Assembly: GCA_009991425.1 (NCBI GenBank)
Contig: JAACWH010000045.1
Coordinates: forward strand, 1 to 43,432
From: Leptospira sp.
GTDB lineage: Bacteria > Spirochaetota > Leptospiria > Leptospirales > Leptospiraceae
DNA length: 43,432 bases
Direction of reading: 5' to 3'
A program made the position numbers and the translations under genes. Each line of letters opens with the position of its first letter. Within the stretch, counting starts at the first letter, position 1. Shown one piece after another: positions 34,085 through 42,777 of the stretch. The notes under the pieces were generated by a model, which saw only the letters and a list, made by a program, of their open reading frames with translations, made no database searches and was not told the origin of the DNA.

Positions 34085-36739
34085 ATGGCCAAAATTCTAC
34101 GATTTGGAATTATTATTCCGTTATTCTTTTCCTGTAATTTATTTACAAATTCCAATAACACAAACAAAGATATTTTACTCATAAGTGATGCTAAATCTCG
34201 TTACAAGCAAGTACAGAATGTTCGATATGATTTAAATTTAACCATTGGAGAAGATGAGAATTTTACAGGAAAGGCGAAGATACATTTTGATTTAAAACAT
34301 TTGAATGCTCCTTTGAAATTTGATTTTCATAGAGGTAAGATTGAATCAGTTTATATAAATGGTGTGGAGAAATCCGTTGAATACAAAGAAGGCTTTTTTA
34401 CTATTTCCAGTAATCTATTAAAAATAGAAAATAACACTATTGAAATTTCTTACAGCCATCCCTACAGCCATAGCGGGAATGGTCTTCACCAGTTTAAAGA
34501 TCCAGAAGATGGAGAAACATATCTTTATTCTCAATTTGAATCATTTCACGCCAACCAAATGTTTCCTTGCTTTGACCAGCCAGATATCAAAGCTACATAT
34601 AAACTAGAAGTAGAAGCACCTAGCAAATGGAAGGTAATTTCTTCTACTCTGGCGAGCTCAATTGAATCTAAACCAAATTCACTTAGCTTACATAGCTTTC
34701 CTGAGACTAAGAAATTTTCTACTTATATATTTTCATTACACGCAGGCCCATACGCGGAATGGTCTGATTCATCATATAAGATCCCATTGAGACTTTTTTC
34801 AAGAAAATCCAATTTAAAATACATTGATTCCAAATTTTGGTTTCAAATAACTAAGCAAGGGTTTGAATTTTATGAGGATTATTTTGGTATTGAATACCCT
34901 TTTTCAAAATATGATCAACTAATCGTCCCTGAGTTTAATTTTGGAGCCATGGAAAATGTTGCTGCTGTAACTTTTACAGAAAGACTTCTATCAAGAGGAA
35001 CTGTAACAAGAAGCGCTAAAGAAAAAATAGCCAATGTGATTCTTCATGAGATGGCTCATATGTGGTTCGGGAACCTTGTGACAATGAAATGGTGGGATGG
35101 TCTTTGGTTGAATGAAAGTTTTGCTACCTATATGGCTGCTAAAGCTCAGTATGAAGCAACAGAATTCAAAGAGGCTTGGGAGTCTTTTTATACTGGAATG
35201 AAAACTTGGGCATATACCTCAGATCGTTCTTCAACAACTCACCCTATCCAAGCTGAAATCAATGATACGGAAGAAGCGTTTGTTAACTTTGATGGCATCA
35301 CATATGGTAAGGGTGCATCTGTTCTCAAACAACTGGAGTATTTTGTAGGAGATAAAAATTTCCAAGCAGGAGTCTCTTCCTATTTAAAGAAATACTCCTA
35401 TTCCAATGCAGAGCTTAGTGATTTTTTAAATGCCATAGAAGTAGTTTCAAAGAAAGACTTAAAGCGTTGGTCGATAGAATGGCTTCAGAAGGAAGGAACA
35501 AATACTTTATCATATACCCAAAAATGCAAAGCAAATCAGCTTAAATCTATCGAGTTGCACCAAGGCAATGGACCTACTTCAGATATTCTCCGCTCGCATC
35601 GCTCTAAATTAGCTTTGATTCAATTCAAAGAATCGAAATCTGAAATTTATAAAATCCTTGATGCAGAATACCGTGGATCTACCACCAAACTAGATTTTCA
35701 AAATTCAGAAAACCTTCCCTGCCCTGATTATATTTTTCTGAACTATGGAGACTATGATTTTGTACGAACTGAAATTCCAAAAAATTTCCTAAAAGAAACT
35801 AATCTTTCTTCACTCCGGATGATTTTATCTGAATACCAAAACCTTTTGCAGTCACTTATGCTTTGGAGAAACCTATTTGAAGAAGTTAAAGATGGTAATT
35901 TAAAATTAAGTAATTACAATCAATTAGCCATGGAAGAGCTTCCAAAAGATCCAAGAGATTTGATAATAGAATCTAATTTAGGCCACATAACATCTGGTAG
36001 TTTCATATCCTACCATTCCTTCTTATATTTTAAACATCAATCTGAAAGAGATAAATTATTGACAGAACTTGAAAATTATGTTTGGAAAAACATGGCAAGT
36101 TCACCTGGAAGCAGTGATCGGAAAAGATTCTGGTTCCAGAATTATATTTCCGTTGGTTCCTCAAAAGAATTCCACAATAGATCAGTGAATATATTAGAAA
36201 ATCGTGAGTTGATTTCTGGGTTAACAATTGACCAAGATCTACGATGGTCATTACTTAAGAAAATTTGTTCCTTTCATTATGATGATAATAAAATAAAAAA
36301 TCTTCTGGCAAATGAACTAAAAAGAGATAAGTCAAAATTTGGAGCAGACAATGGTCTCGCTTGCGAAGCAGCACATCCAGATCCAGTGACTAAAAGCAAA
36401 TGGATGTCCATTTTAGTTTCGCCTACCAAAGAATATTCGGCAGCTACCTTAAGAACAGTTATGTATTCTATATTTCCAATTCATCAAAAGAATTTACAAA
36501 TTCCTTTTGTGGAATTTTTCTATAATCATATAGAGAATAATAAAATTGGTGGAGATGAAAACTATTTAGAGATCTATTCTGAAATGATGGCACCGCAATT
36601 TTGCACAGAAGAAAATAAGCATATGCTCAAAAAATTTCTTTCTCATTCAAATAAAATTCCAGCTACAGTTCGAAAAAGTTTAGAGTTGAATTTAGAATCA
36701 GAAGAAGACTGTGTTATGGTTCGTAAATCAGATATTTAA
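34085..36739 (+). CDS. M1-family aminopeptidase, lipoprotein
   Basis: The 884-residue product has a lipoprotein signal ending LFFSC and the full M1 metallopeptidase core: the GAMEN exopeptidase motif at residues 287-291, HEMAH at 321-325 and the third zinc ligand Glu344 in NESFA, at exact HEXXH-x18-E spacing. The size fits aminopeptidase N-like enzymes. Anchoring by lipid places it in the periplasm or on the outer membrane, unlike the cytoplasmic PepN of many bacteria, so it probably processes imported or host-derived peptides. The start ATG at 34085 follows the amidase gene by 27 bases. Its stop shares the bases TTAA with the convergent lipid kinase gene. Confidence 0.93.
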   Translation: MAKILRFGIIIPLFFSCNLFTNSNNTNKDILLISDAKSRYKQVQNVRYDLNLTIGEDENFTGKAKIHFDLKHLNAPLKFDFHRGKIESVYINGVEKSVEYKEGFFTISSNLLKIENNTIEISYSHPYSHSGNGLHQFKDPEDGETYLYSQFESFHANQMFPCFDQPDIKATYKLEVEAPSKWKVISSTLASSIESKPNSLSLHSFPETKKFSTYIFSLHAGPYAEWSDSSYKIPLRLFSRKSNLKYIDSKFWFQITKQGFEFYEDYFGIEYPFSKYDQLIVPEFNFGAMENVAAVTFTERLLSRGTVTRSAKEKIANVILHEMAHMWFGNLVTMKWWDGLWLNESFATYMAAKAQYEATEFKEAWESFYTGMKTWAYTSDRSSTTHPIQAEINDTEEAFVNFDGITYGKGASVLKQLEYFVGDKNFQAGVSSYLKKYSYSNAELSDFLNAIEVVSKKDLKRWSIEWLQKEGTNTLSYTQKCKANQLKSIELHQGNGPTSDILRSHRSKLALIQFKESKSEIYKILDAEYRGSTTKLDFQNSENLPCPDYIFLNYGDYDFVRTEIPKNFLKETNLSSLRMILSEYQNLLQSLMLWRNLFEEVKDGNLKLSNYNQLAMEELPKDPRDLIIESNLGHITSGSFISYHSFLYFKHQSERDKLLTELENYVWKNMASSPGSSDRKRFWFQNYISVGSSKEFHNRSVNILENRELISGLTIDQDLRWSLLKKICSFHYDDNKIKNLLANELKRDKSKFGADNGLACEAAHPDPVTKSKWMSILVSPTKEYSAATLRTVMYSIFPIHQKNLQIPFVEFFYNHIENNKIGGDENYLEIYSEMMAPQFCTEENKHMLKKFLSHSNKIPATVRKSLELNLESEEDCVMVRKSDI

Positions 36740-37659
36740 ATTAAAAATGTAACCGCATTTGTTATAACTTCAACAGTCATTGGAATCTTACCTATGTCTT
36801 CGCCATCGCAATCAATGATGGCAGAATTATTTGGATCCAGAGGAAGAATTTCAATTTTTTTACATTTATAGGATTCTACTTTTGGAGTATTTGAGATTGT
36901 TCCGTTGTAAAACTTTTTAGAATAGAATACTTTTTGAAATAAATTCCAATCACCTATCACAACAGCATCTAAATATCCATCGCTTAATTCTGAATTAGGC
37001 GATACCCTCATCCCGCCTCCAAAGTATTGTCCATTGCATATTGCTAAAGAAGTTACTTTTCTTTCTAGCCACTCACCATCGTCTAATCTAAATTTGATTG
37101 ATTTGTTTTTGTAACTTAGAATATTTGCAATACTTCCTAAGTAGTAAGAGAAGCCTCCAAATTTCTTAGATGATTTGTTAACAGTCTGCACTACAGCCCC
37201 AGCCATCCCGCAGCCAACGATATTTATAAAATAGCGTGTAATAAATTCTCCTGATTTCTCAGAATTATAACTAACTAAACCAACGTCCGTTTTTCGAATC
37301 TTACCATTTTTTATTTTATCTAATGCAAGATTCAGATCTCCAGGAACTCCCAAAGTTCTTGAAAAGTCCCCTCCTGTACCTAAATTCAATACTACAATAG
37401 AAACTTCAGACTTTTTTGATCTAATGATTCCATCAACTACTTCGGAGATTGTTCCATCCCCTCCTATGATCACAAGTATTTCTATACCTTTCTCACAAAG
37501 ATCAAAAGCAATACTACTGCCATGACCTTTAGTAATTGTAAAAGTTACTTCTATCTTCCCGATTGTATCTTCAATCCTCTTGAGCAATTGATCCCAATTC
37601 TTCCCAACACTACCACCGCCTGAATTTGGATTTACAATGAAATGCGTTTTTTTGCTCAT
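36736..37659 (-). CDS. Diacylglycerol/sphingosine kinase-family lipid kinase (YegS/DagK-like)
   Basis: This 307-residue protein has the DAGK catalytic fold: THFIVNPNSGGGSVGKNW at the start, the nucleotide loop VIIGGDGTISEVVDGI, LNLGTGGDFSRTLGVP, and later NGQYFGGGMRVSPNSELSDG with IDCDGEDIG near the end. The family phosphorylates diacylglycerol or related lipids with ATP at the membrane face. The length is usual. AAAGG lies about 9 bases before its ATG. The gene overlaps the M1 peptidase stop by 4 bases and is divergent from the next gene, so it is a lone transcription unit. Confidence 0.9.
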   Translation of the reverse strand: MSKKTHFIVNPNSGGGSVGKNWDQLLKRIEDTIGKIEVTFTITKGHGSSIAFDLCEKGIEILVIIGGDGTISEVVDGIIRSKKSEVSIVVLNLGTGGDFSRTLGVPGDLNLALDKIKNGKIRKTDVGLVSYNSEKSGEFITRYFINIVGCGMAGAVVQTVNKSSKKFGGFSYYLGSIANILSYKNKSIKFRLDDGEWLERKVTSLAICNGQYFGGGMRVSPNSELSDGYLDAVVIGDWNLFQKVFYSKKFYNGTISNTPKVESYKCKKIEILPLDPNNSAIIDCDGEDIGKIPMTVEVITNAVTFLI

Positions 37660-37743
37660 AGAAAATACCTTTACAAACTAAAAAATTCAGGTAAACTATA
37701 AAATAAAAAAGCTAAACCACAATAAAAAAGGTTTTTCAATTTT

Positions 37744-38661
37744 TTGACTAAATTTTATACTTTGGTTCCTAGCATGATTTATCCTAATAAGAAAAATCCT
37801 ATACCTGAGAACATTACTATTCGCAAGCCTTTGTCTCAAATTACAAATAAGCTTCCAATTCATTGGCTAGATGGTAATATTATTAAGACACAGGTTGCGA
37901 ACGCATTATCTATTATTTTCAAAAATGAAGAAGAATATTTTATAAAGACAGTTAGAAAGTTCATTCCTCGAGTTAAAAATCAAAAATTAAAGAAAGAAAT
38001 TATTTCCTTTATTGGACAAGAAGAACAACACTGTGAATTTCATTCTGAATTTTGTAACAAATTAGTAGACCAAGGATTTGATTTCAAATTTTTATCTTTT
38101 AATCTTAAAAATTTAATTTATGGAACTATGGGAGCTTTCTTTTCTGATGAATTAAACCTTTCTATAGCATCTGGATTAGAACATTACAATAAGACAATTG
38201 CTGAACTTTCCTTAAGCGACAAAGTTTTTAGTAATTCTGACGCTAACCTTAGAGAGCTATTTGAATGGCACTTAGCAGAAGAATTGGAGCATTCAAACGT
38301 TGTTTATGATCTTTTGCAAGAAATTGATTCTAGCTACTTTCATAGAATCCAAGGATTAGCGATAGCTTCCTTAGTTCGAAATTTTACATTAACAACGACT
38401 ACAGCTTCTATGGTCGCGCAAGACGATCTGAGTCAATTCTTGAGGATTTGGAAAGAATCCAAAGAATTTTTCTTTACAAAAGATCAGATTCTTTATAAAT
38501 TATTTTTACAAATTATTAATTATGCTAAACCAGATTTTCATCCATCTCAGCATAGTATGACCGATATTATTAACGATATTTTTAAAAATCGAAATTTTGA
38601 AATATTTTTCTCTAAGAAATCTGCCAATCAACCAGAACAAAAAGTAAGCAAAAGTGAATAA
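37744..38661 (+). CDS. Predicted metal-dependent hydrolase (PF10118-like)
   Basis: The 305-residue helical protein carries the PF10118 pattern: the start MIYPNKKNPIPENITIRKP, an E-E-x-x-F segment (NEEEYFIKTVRKFIPRV), QEEQHCEFHSEFCNKL, and later EWHLAEELEHSNVVYDLL. Glutamates and histidines in these helices suggest a ferritin-like di-metal centre. The biochemical role of the family is not established. The start is uncertain: TTG 37744 has AAGG about 12 bases upstream, while ATG 37774 would remove ten residues. It overlaps the next gene by 8 bases, so the two probably form one operon for lipid or xenobiotic breakdown, which is inference. Confidence 0.75.
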   Translation: MTKFYTLVPSMIYPNKKNPIPENITIRKPLSQITNKLPIHWLDGNIIKTQVANALSIIFKNEEEYFIKTVRKFIPRVKNQKLKKEIISFIGQEEQHCEFHSEFCNKLVDQGFDFKFLSFNLKNLIYGTMGAFFSDELNLSIASGLEHYNKTIAELSLSDKVFSNSDANLRELFEWHLAEELEHSNVVYDLLQEIDSSYFHRIQGLAIASLVRNFTLTTTTASMVAQDDLSQFLRIWKESKEFFFTKDQILYKLFLQIINYAKPDFHPSQHSMTDIINDIFKNRNFEIFFSKKSANQPEQKVSKSE

Positions 38662-39562
38662 AGAAACACTACTTAATCCAGAACCAAATTTAAAGATCTA
38701 CTTAAAGTATTCACAGCCTGAAAAAGAAAAATTAATTTTGTTTTTACATGGTTATCCTGACACACATCGAACTTGGGATGTCTTGATGGAAGAACTTAAG
38801 GCTAACTACCAAGTTGCAGCTATTGATATGAGAGGTGCTGGAAGTTCATCAAGACCTGAATCTAGAAAATCATTTAATATAAAGAGAATTTTCAAAGATA
38901 TAGAAGTAGCGATAGAATTTTTAGATCCAAAGAAAGAGAAATCAGTTCATCTTGTTGGTCATGATTGGGGTTCTTTGATTGGATGGTGCTTTGCTTCTGA
39001 TCCCATCTCTTCAGGACATATTAGCACTTATACAGGAATTGCGGGACCTCATCCATCTTTGGCAATGAAACAAATGCAATCTTATGCGAATCGAGGAATT
39101 TTCTCATGGAATATTGATGAGATTATGCGATTTTTTAAGCAAGGAACTATGTCTTGGTATTTCCTATTCTATCAAATACCAATTCTACCCGAATTGAGCT
39201 GGACTTTAGGATCTGTAACTTTCTGGCATGCTATGTTGGAAGCTGGTGGAGTTCCAAAATCAGATCCTATGTGGGATTATAGCCCAAAAGAAATTCTTCG
39301 ATCATCAATAGGTCCTATTCAATTGCACAGAGAACTTATGCAAGGTGCAGAAGTTCCTTTGCCTAGTAAAATAGAAACTCCTTGCCATGCAATTATTCCC
39401 ATAAATGATTTTGCAATTACACCTGAAATCTATGAAAACCTATCCGATCATGTCGTACACTTTCGGAAAAATTTCATGGATGCTAACCACTGGGTTCACC
39501 GCGAGAAACCGAAAGAAGTCGCTCATCTCATTCATGATTTTATAAATACTTTTGATTCTTAA
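38654..39562 (+). CDS. Alpha/beta hydrolase, epoxide hydrolase-like
   Basis: The 302-residue product has LILFLHGYPDTHRTWD as oxyanion region, DMRGAGSSSRPE, and the nucleophile elbow HLVGHDWGSLIGW. An aspartate in the elbow is the mark of epoxide hydrolases and haloalkane dehalogenases. A C-terminal DANHWVHREKP supplies the histidine. A lid region lies at about residues 140-220 (WSWTLGS-like aromatic stretch). GTG 38654 is the start, 8 bases inside the upstream gene. The pairing with a predicted metal-dependent hydrolase recurs in the literature on lipid-degrading operons only to the extent that I recall it, so no pathway is claimed. Confidence 0.85.
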   Translation: MNKETLLNPEPNLKIYLKYSQPEKEKLILFLHGYPDTHRTWDVLMEELKANYQVAAIDMRGAGSSSRPESRKSFNIKRIFKDIEVAIEFLDPKKEKSVHLVGHDWGSLIGWCFASDPISSGHISTYTGIAGPHPSLAMKQMQSYANRGIFSWNIDEIMRFFKQGTMSWYFLFYQIPILPELSWTLGSVTFWHAMLEAGGVPKSDPMWDYSPKEILRSSIGPIQLHRELMQGAEVPLPSKIETPCHAIIPINDFAITPEIYENLSDHVVHFRKNFMDANHWVHREKPKEVAHLIHDFINTFDS

Positions 39563-39665
39563 ATAGAAAAATATAAAAGTTAATTATTTAAAATATTTTT
39601 TTGCAGAATACCTGTTATATTTTAAATTTCAACAATCACTGTTACTTTTTTCGACTTAAAATTTT

Positions 39666-40724
39666 TTATTTCGCAGATGCCAATCTTTTTGAACGATCTT
39701 CTTCTAATAATGCTTCGATGAGCTCGTCCATATCGCCTTCCATAATTGAACTCAAGTTATGACTGGTAAATCCTATTCTATGATCGGTGCAACGACCCTG
39801 AGGAAAATTATAGGTTCGAATTCTTTCCGAACGATCACCTGAACCAATCATTTGCTTTTTAATTGCGTCACTGGATGCTTTAGCTTCTTGCATCTTTTGG
39901 TCTAATATCCTTGCTCTAAGAATTCTCATTGCTTTATCACGGTTTTTAATCTGTGATTTCTCATCCTGGCAACTCACGACTATTCCTGTTGGATTATGTG
40001 TTAGTCGAACAGCGGAGTCAGTAGTGTTTACATGCTGACCACCGGATCCCGATGAACGAAACACATCAACTCGAATGTCAGATTCCTTGATTTCAACTTC
40101 TTTCTCTTCCGCTTCAGGTAAAACAGCGACTGTTACTGCTGAAGTGTGAATTCTTCCACCAGATTCGGTCGTAGGAATTCTTTGTACACGATGTGTTCCA
40201 CTTTCAAACTTGAAAATATCATAGGCCTTATCATCTTCTATTGAAAAAACGATTTCCTTAAATCCACCGATTCCTGTTGGACTCGAATCAATTAACTCAA
40301 CTCTTAGTCCACATTTATCCGCATATTTATTGTACATACGAAATAAATCTGCACAGAAAAGCCCTGATTCTTCACCACCTGTTCCTGCTCGAACTTCTAT
40401 TAAAATATTTTTACCAGAATTTGGATCGGGAGGAAGCAACATGATTTCAAGCTCTTTAGAAAGAGCTTCTAACTTTTGCTCACCTTCCTCTATCTCCGAT
40501 TTCAACATTTGATGCATATCTTCGTCTTTTTCATTTGGCAAAAGTAATTTTGCATCATTGATATCTTTAAATATATTTAAATAATCCTGTGCTTTTGTAT
40601 ATACAGGCGTTAGCCTTGATCTTTCTTTATAGATTTCTTTCAGTTTGCTTGGATCGCTCACCGAAGAAAGTTCATCATCCAGTCGAAGGTATTTTTCTTG
40701 AATTTTTTTGAGTCTATCTACCAT
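39666..40724 (-). CDS. prfA: Peptide chain release factor 1 (PrfA)
   Basis: The 352-residue product is a class I release factor. [18 protein letters not shown] carries the GGQ that triggers peptide hydrolysis near residue 225. [19 protein letters not shown] carries the P-x-T tripeptide that marks RF1 (reading UAA and UAG) rather than the SPF of RF2. The N-terminal coiled coil and the end [16 protein letters not shown] are also typical. Its ATG at 40724 shares CATG with the ATG of the divergent EcsC-like gene. There is no visible Shine-Dalgarno sequence. No prmC methylase gene follows within 103 bases, unlike in many bacteria. Confidence 0.96.
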   Translation of the reverse strand: MVDRLKKIQEKYLRLDDELSSVSDPSKLKEIYKERSRLTPVYTKAQDYLNIFKDINDAKLLLPNEKDEDMHQMLKSEIEEGEQKLEALSKELEIMLLPPDPNSGKNILIEVRAGTGGEESGLFCADLFRMYNKYADKCGLRVELIDSSPTGIGGFKEIVFSIEDDKAYDIFKFESGTHRVQRIPTTESGGRIHTSAVTVAVLPEAEEKEVEIKESDIRVDVFRSSGSGGQHVNTTDSAVRLTHNPTGIVVSCQDEKSQIKNRDKAMRILRARILDQKMQEAKASSDAIKKQMIGSGDRSERIRTYNFPQGRCTDHRIGFTSHNLSSIMEGDMDELIEALLEEDRSKRLASAK

Positions 40725-41397
40725 GTATAAGGAAAGAGTAGAAAGAGACCGTTTTTTGCAAAATCAAAATTCATCCATTAACCTTCCTGAAAAATCCAAT
40801 CAAATGGACATTTTTCTCCAAAAGCTAGTAGAAATGCTATCTGGTATCCAAGATTACCAGAGTCCTTATTCAAAGATTACTGAAGATCCTGAGCTAGTTG
40901 TGGATGAAATTATCAAAAACTGTGCCTGGAAAGCTAGTACTATCAGTGCCACTTGTTCTTTACCTGGTGGAGCTTTTGGATTTTTCACTCTACTACCTGA
41001 ATTAGTTATGATTTTTCGCATTCAGGGAATGATGATCAAAGATATTGCTAGTGTTTATGGGAAAGAAGCGCAGTTGAATCGAGAGCTATTGCTTTTCTGT
41101 TTATTTAAACATGGTGGAGCACATCTGTTTCGAAAGTTTATTGAGGAAACAGGTGTAAAAATTCTTATTCGACCTACAACCGTGCGTGCCTTCCAAGCTT
41201 TATTGCAAAAAGTGGGATTGGATATCTCGAAGAGAGTTCTAAGAAAGAATTTTGCTAGATGGGTTCCTTTTGCGGGAGCTGCCATCACAGGAACCTTTGC
41301 TTTTCTTGATACCAAGGCAGTTGGCAAAAACACAAAAGATGTTTTTACGAAAGAAATCGAATTTTCAGAATTAAAAGAAGTTAGCATTGAAGAATAA
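40723..41397 (+). CDS. EcsC-family protein
   Basis: The 224-residue product matches the EcsC family. It has a helical N-terminus, then the small-residue helix [20 protein letters not shown] followed by [23 protein letters not shown], and a second glycine-alanine-rich segment near the end ([22 protein letters not shown]). EcsC proteins are named from Bacillus, where the gene sits beside an ABC transporter for protein secretion; the molecular role is unclear. ATG 40723 overlaps the prfA start by two bases. TTG 40708 and ATG 40804 are alternatives. It overlaps the next gene by 11 bases. Confidence 0.72.
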   Translation: MYKERVERDRFLQNQNSSINLPEKSNQMDIFLQKLVEMLSGIQDYQSPYSKITEDPELVVDEIIKNCAWKASTISATCSLPGGAFGFFTLLPELVMIFRIQGMMIKDIASVYGKEAQLNRELLLFCLFKHGGAHLFRKFIEETGVKILIRPTTVRAFQALLQKVGLDISKRVLRKNFARWVPFAGAAITGTFAFLDTKAVGKNTKDVFTKEIEFSELKEVSIEE

Positions 41398-42526
41398 ATC
41401 TATAGTTTACAAACATTACATTTTCATCATTTCACTTAGTTTATTAATCTCCCAATGTAGATCCAAACACGAAACTTTCTTGGAAGAAGTGAATCAATAT
41501 CTTGAGGTTCAAAAGTTTGAGAAAGCTTTAACCATCATTCAAAATAAACTAGAATCAAAACGTGATTCTGATGAGGTAATTTCTCGAACTAGCCCTAAGA
41601 GAGAACGTGTACTAAGAATGTCTGAAGATAGAAATAGGATAGTTTGGTCAGAAGACGAAAAACTAATTTACCGAGATATTCCTAATCCAATGGTAAAAAC
41701 CAAAACCTTATCTGCCCTTCCATTCGATTTCAGAATTTCCAATAACGCAGAATTTGCTTTAGTATCTTTTCGCTTGAAAAATACCAAAGGCTGTAGAATG
41801 AAAGCCATATCTATGTTAAATGATGATGTGGATTTCGATTCTGGTGCACACATAGCCTGTCGAAATTCAGGTGGTATTACAAAAGATGGAAAATATATTT
41901 ATTATTTCATTGATGAGAGTCTTTACAAAGAAAAAACAGAGCCACCTCGAAAGCCCATCAAAGTTCTAGATGCCTCAAAAATAGCTCCTCCCTTTAGCAA
42001 ACTACGAAATAAGTATTCCTTGCTTCCTATAGAAGATAATTTTATTCTTATGACTGGAATTGCTGGATCGTACAATATGTACTATTTACAGACCAAAAAT
42101 GATACTAGTGAATTGATTTCAAAAGATATTCTCAGTCCTAAACTCTATTATGGAAATGGAAATTCATTTTTTGCCATAGGTGGGAAAATTGGATCATGGT
42201 ATTTACGCGAGGTTGAATATTCTGCTGGGAAAAAGCCCAAAATCAATAAAGGTTTTTCTATTAGCCGAAGAGAAATTGAACCTTGGAAAACTTCGAACAA
42301 AAAGGATTTCTTATCATTTTATAACAAATCAATTTATAAATGGGGACCACTTGCAAAGAAAATAGAATATCCCATTCAATGTGAAAGAGGATGGGGTGTG
42401 GCCAGAGATTACATTATTTACGAAAACAAGATAGGTGAGTTGGTTTTAGCTAATACTACCTATTCTGATGAAGATTGGGCAGTATTAGACTTATATAAAG
42501 AAGTGAAGAAAAATATTAAGGATTAA
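41387..42526 (+). CDS. Lipoprotein of unknown function
   Basis: This 379-residue protein starts at TTG 41387, inside the end of the EcsC-like gene. It has a signal ending SLLISQC at about residue 24, a spirochaetal lipobox. The mature part begins with a helical stretch (FLEEVNQYLEVQKFEKALTI), then strands with recurring patterns such as DFRISNNAEFALVSFRL, GITKDGKYIYYFIDES and IEDNFILMTGIAG, spaced like blades of a beta-propeller. No named family is recognised. The stop shares TTAA with the convergent small gene. Confidence 0.7.
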   Translation: MKNKSIVYKHYIFIISLSLLISQCRSKHETFLEEVNQYLEVQKFEKALTIIQNKLESKRDSDEVISRTSPKRERVLRMSEDRNRIVWSEDEKLIYRDIPNPMVKTKTLSALPFDFRISNNAEFALVSFRLKNTKGCRMKAISMLNDDVDFDSGAHIACRNSGGITKDGKYIYYFIDESLYKEKTEPPRKPIKVLDASKIAPPFSKLRNKYSLLPIEDNFILMTGIAGSYNMYYLQTKNDTSELISKDILSPKLYYGNGNSFFAIGGKIGSWYLREVEYSAGKKPKINKGFSISRREIEPWKTSNKKDFLSFYNKSIYKWGPLAKKIEYPIQCERGWGVARDYIIYENKIGELVLANTTYSDEDWAVLDLYKEVKKNIKD

Positions 42527-42723
42527 GCAGCCTGGGATTTATCCTTTTGTGCTTCAAAAACCTTACAAGAACTGTATTTATCCGATAGACATTTTTTTGT
42601 TAATGTTTCAAAATCTGATTTCATTAATACTGTTGAAGAACTCGGGCATTCATCCAACTTTTGTGTATATAGGGGACAACGAATAAAATATTCGTTTTTT
42701 CTTTCATCTTTCTTTTTGCCCAT
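42523..42723 (-). CDS. Small protein with four cysteines, possible metal binding
   Basis: The 66-residue product has four cysteines in the pattern RCPLY, ECPSS, KCLSDKYSSC and KVF. The spacing would allow a metal or iron-sulphur site or two disulfides. No signal peptide is visible, so a cytoplasmic metal site is more likely. It begins with a very basic stretch (MGKKKDERKNEYF). The isolated frame between two longer genes, with matching stop overlap on the left and a short leader on the right, supports a real gene. I know no function. Confidence 0.6.
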   Translation of the reverse strand: MGKKKDERKNEYFIRCPLYTQKLDECPSSSTVLMKSDFETLTKKCLSDKYSSCKVFEAQKDKSQAA

Positions 42724-42777
42724 GCGTTATATTCCGAAATAGTTTTTTAGATTTGTCAATAGGTTTTCTTAAAAAAA

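Noticed and set aside
41055..41387. A 110-residue open frame on the minus strand
   Set aside because: It is antisense to the EcsC-like gene, whose own sequence matches a family; the antisense frame matches nothing.
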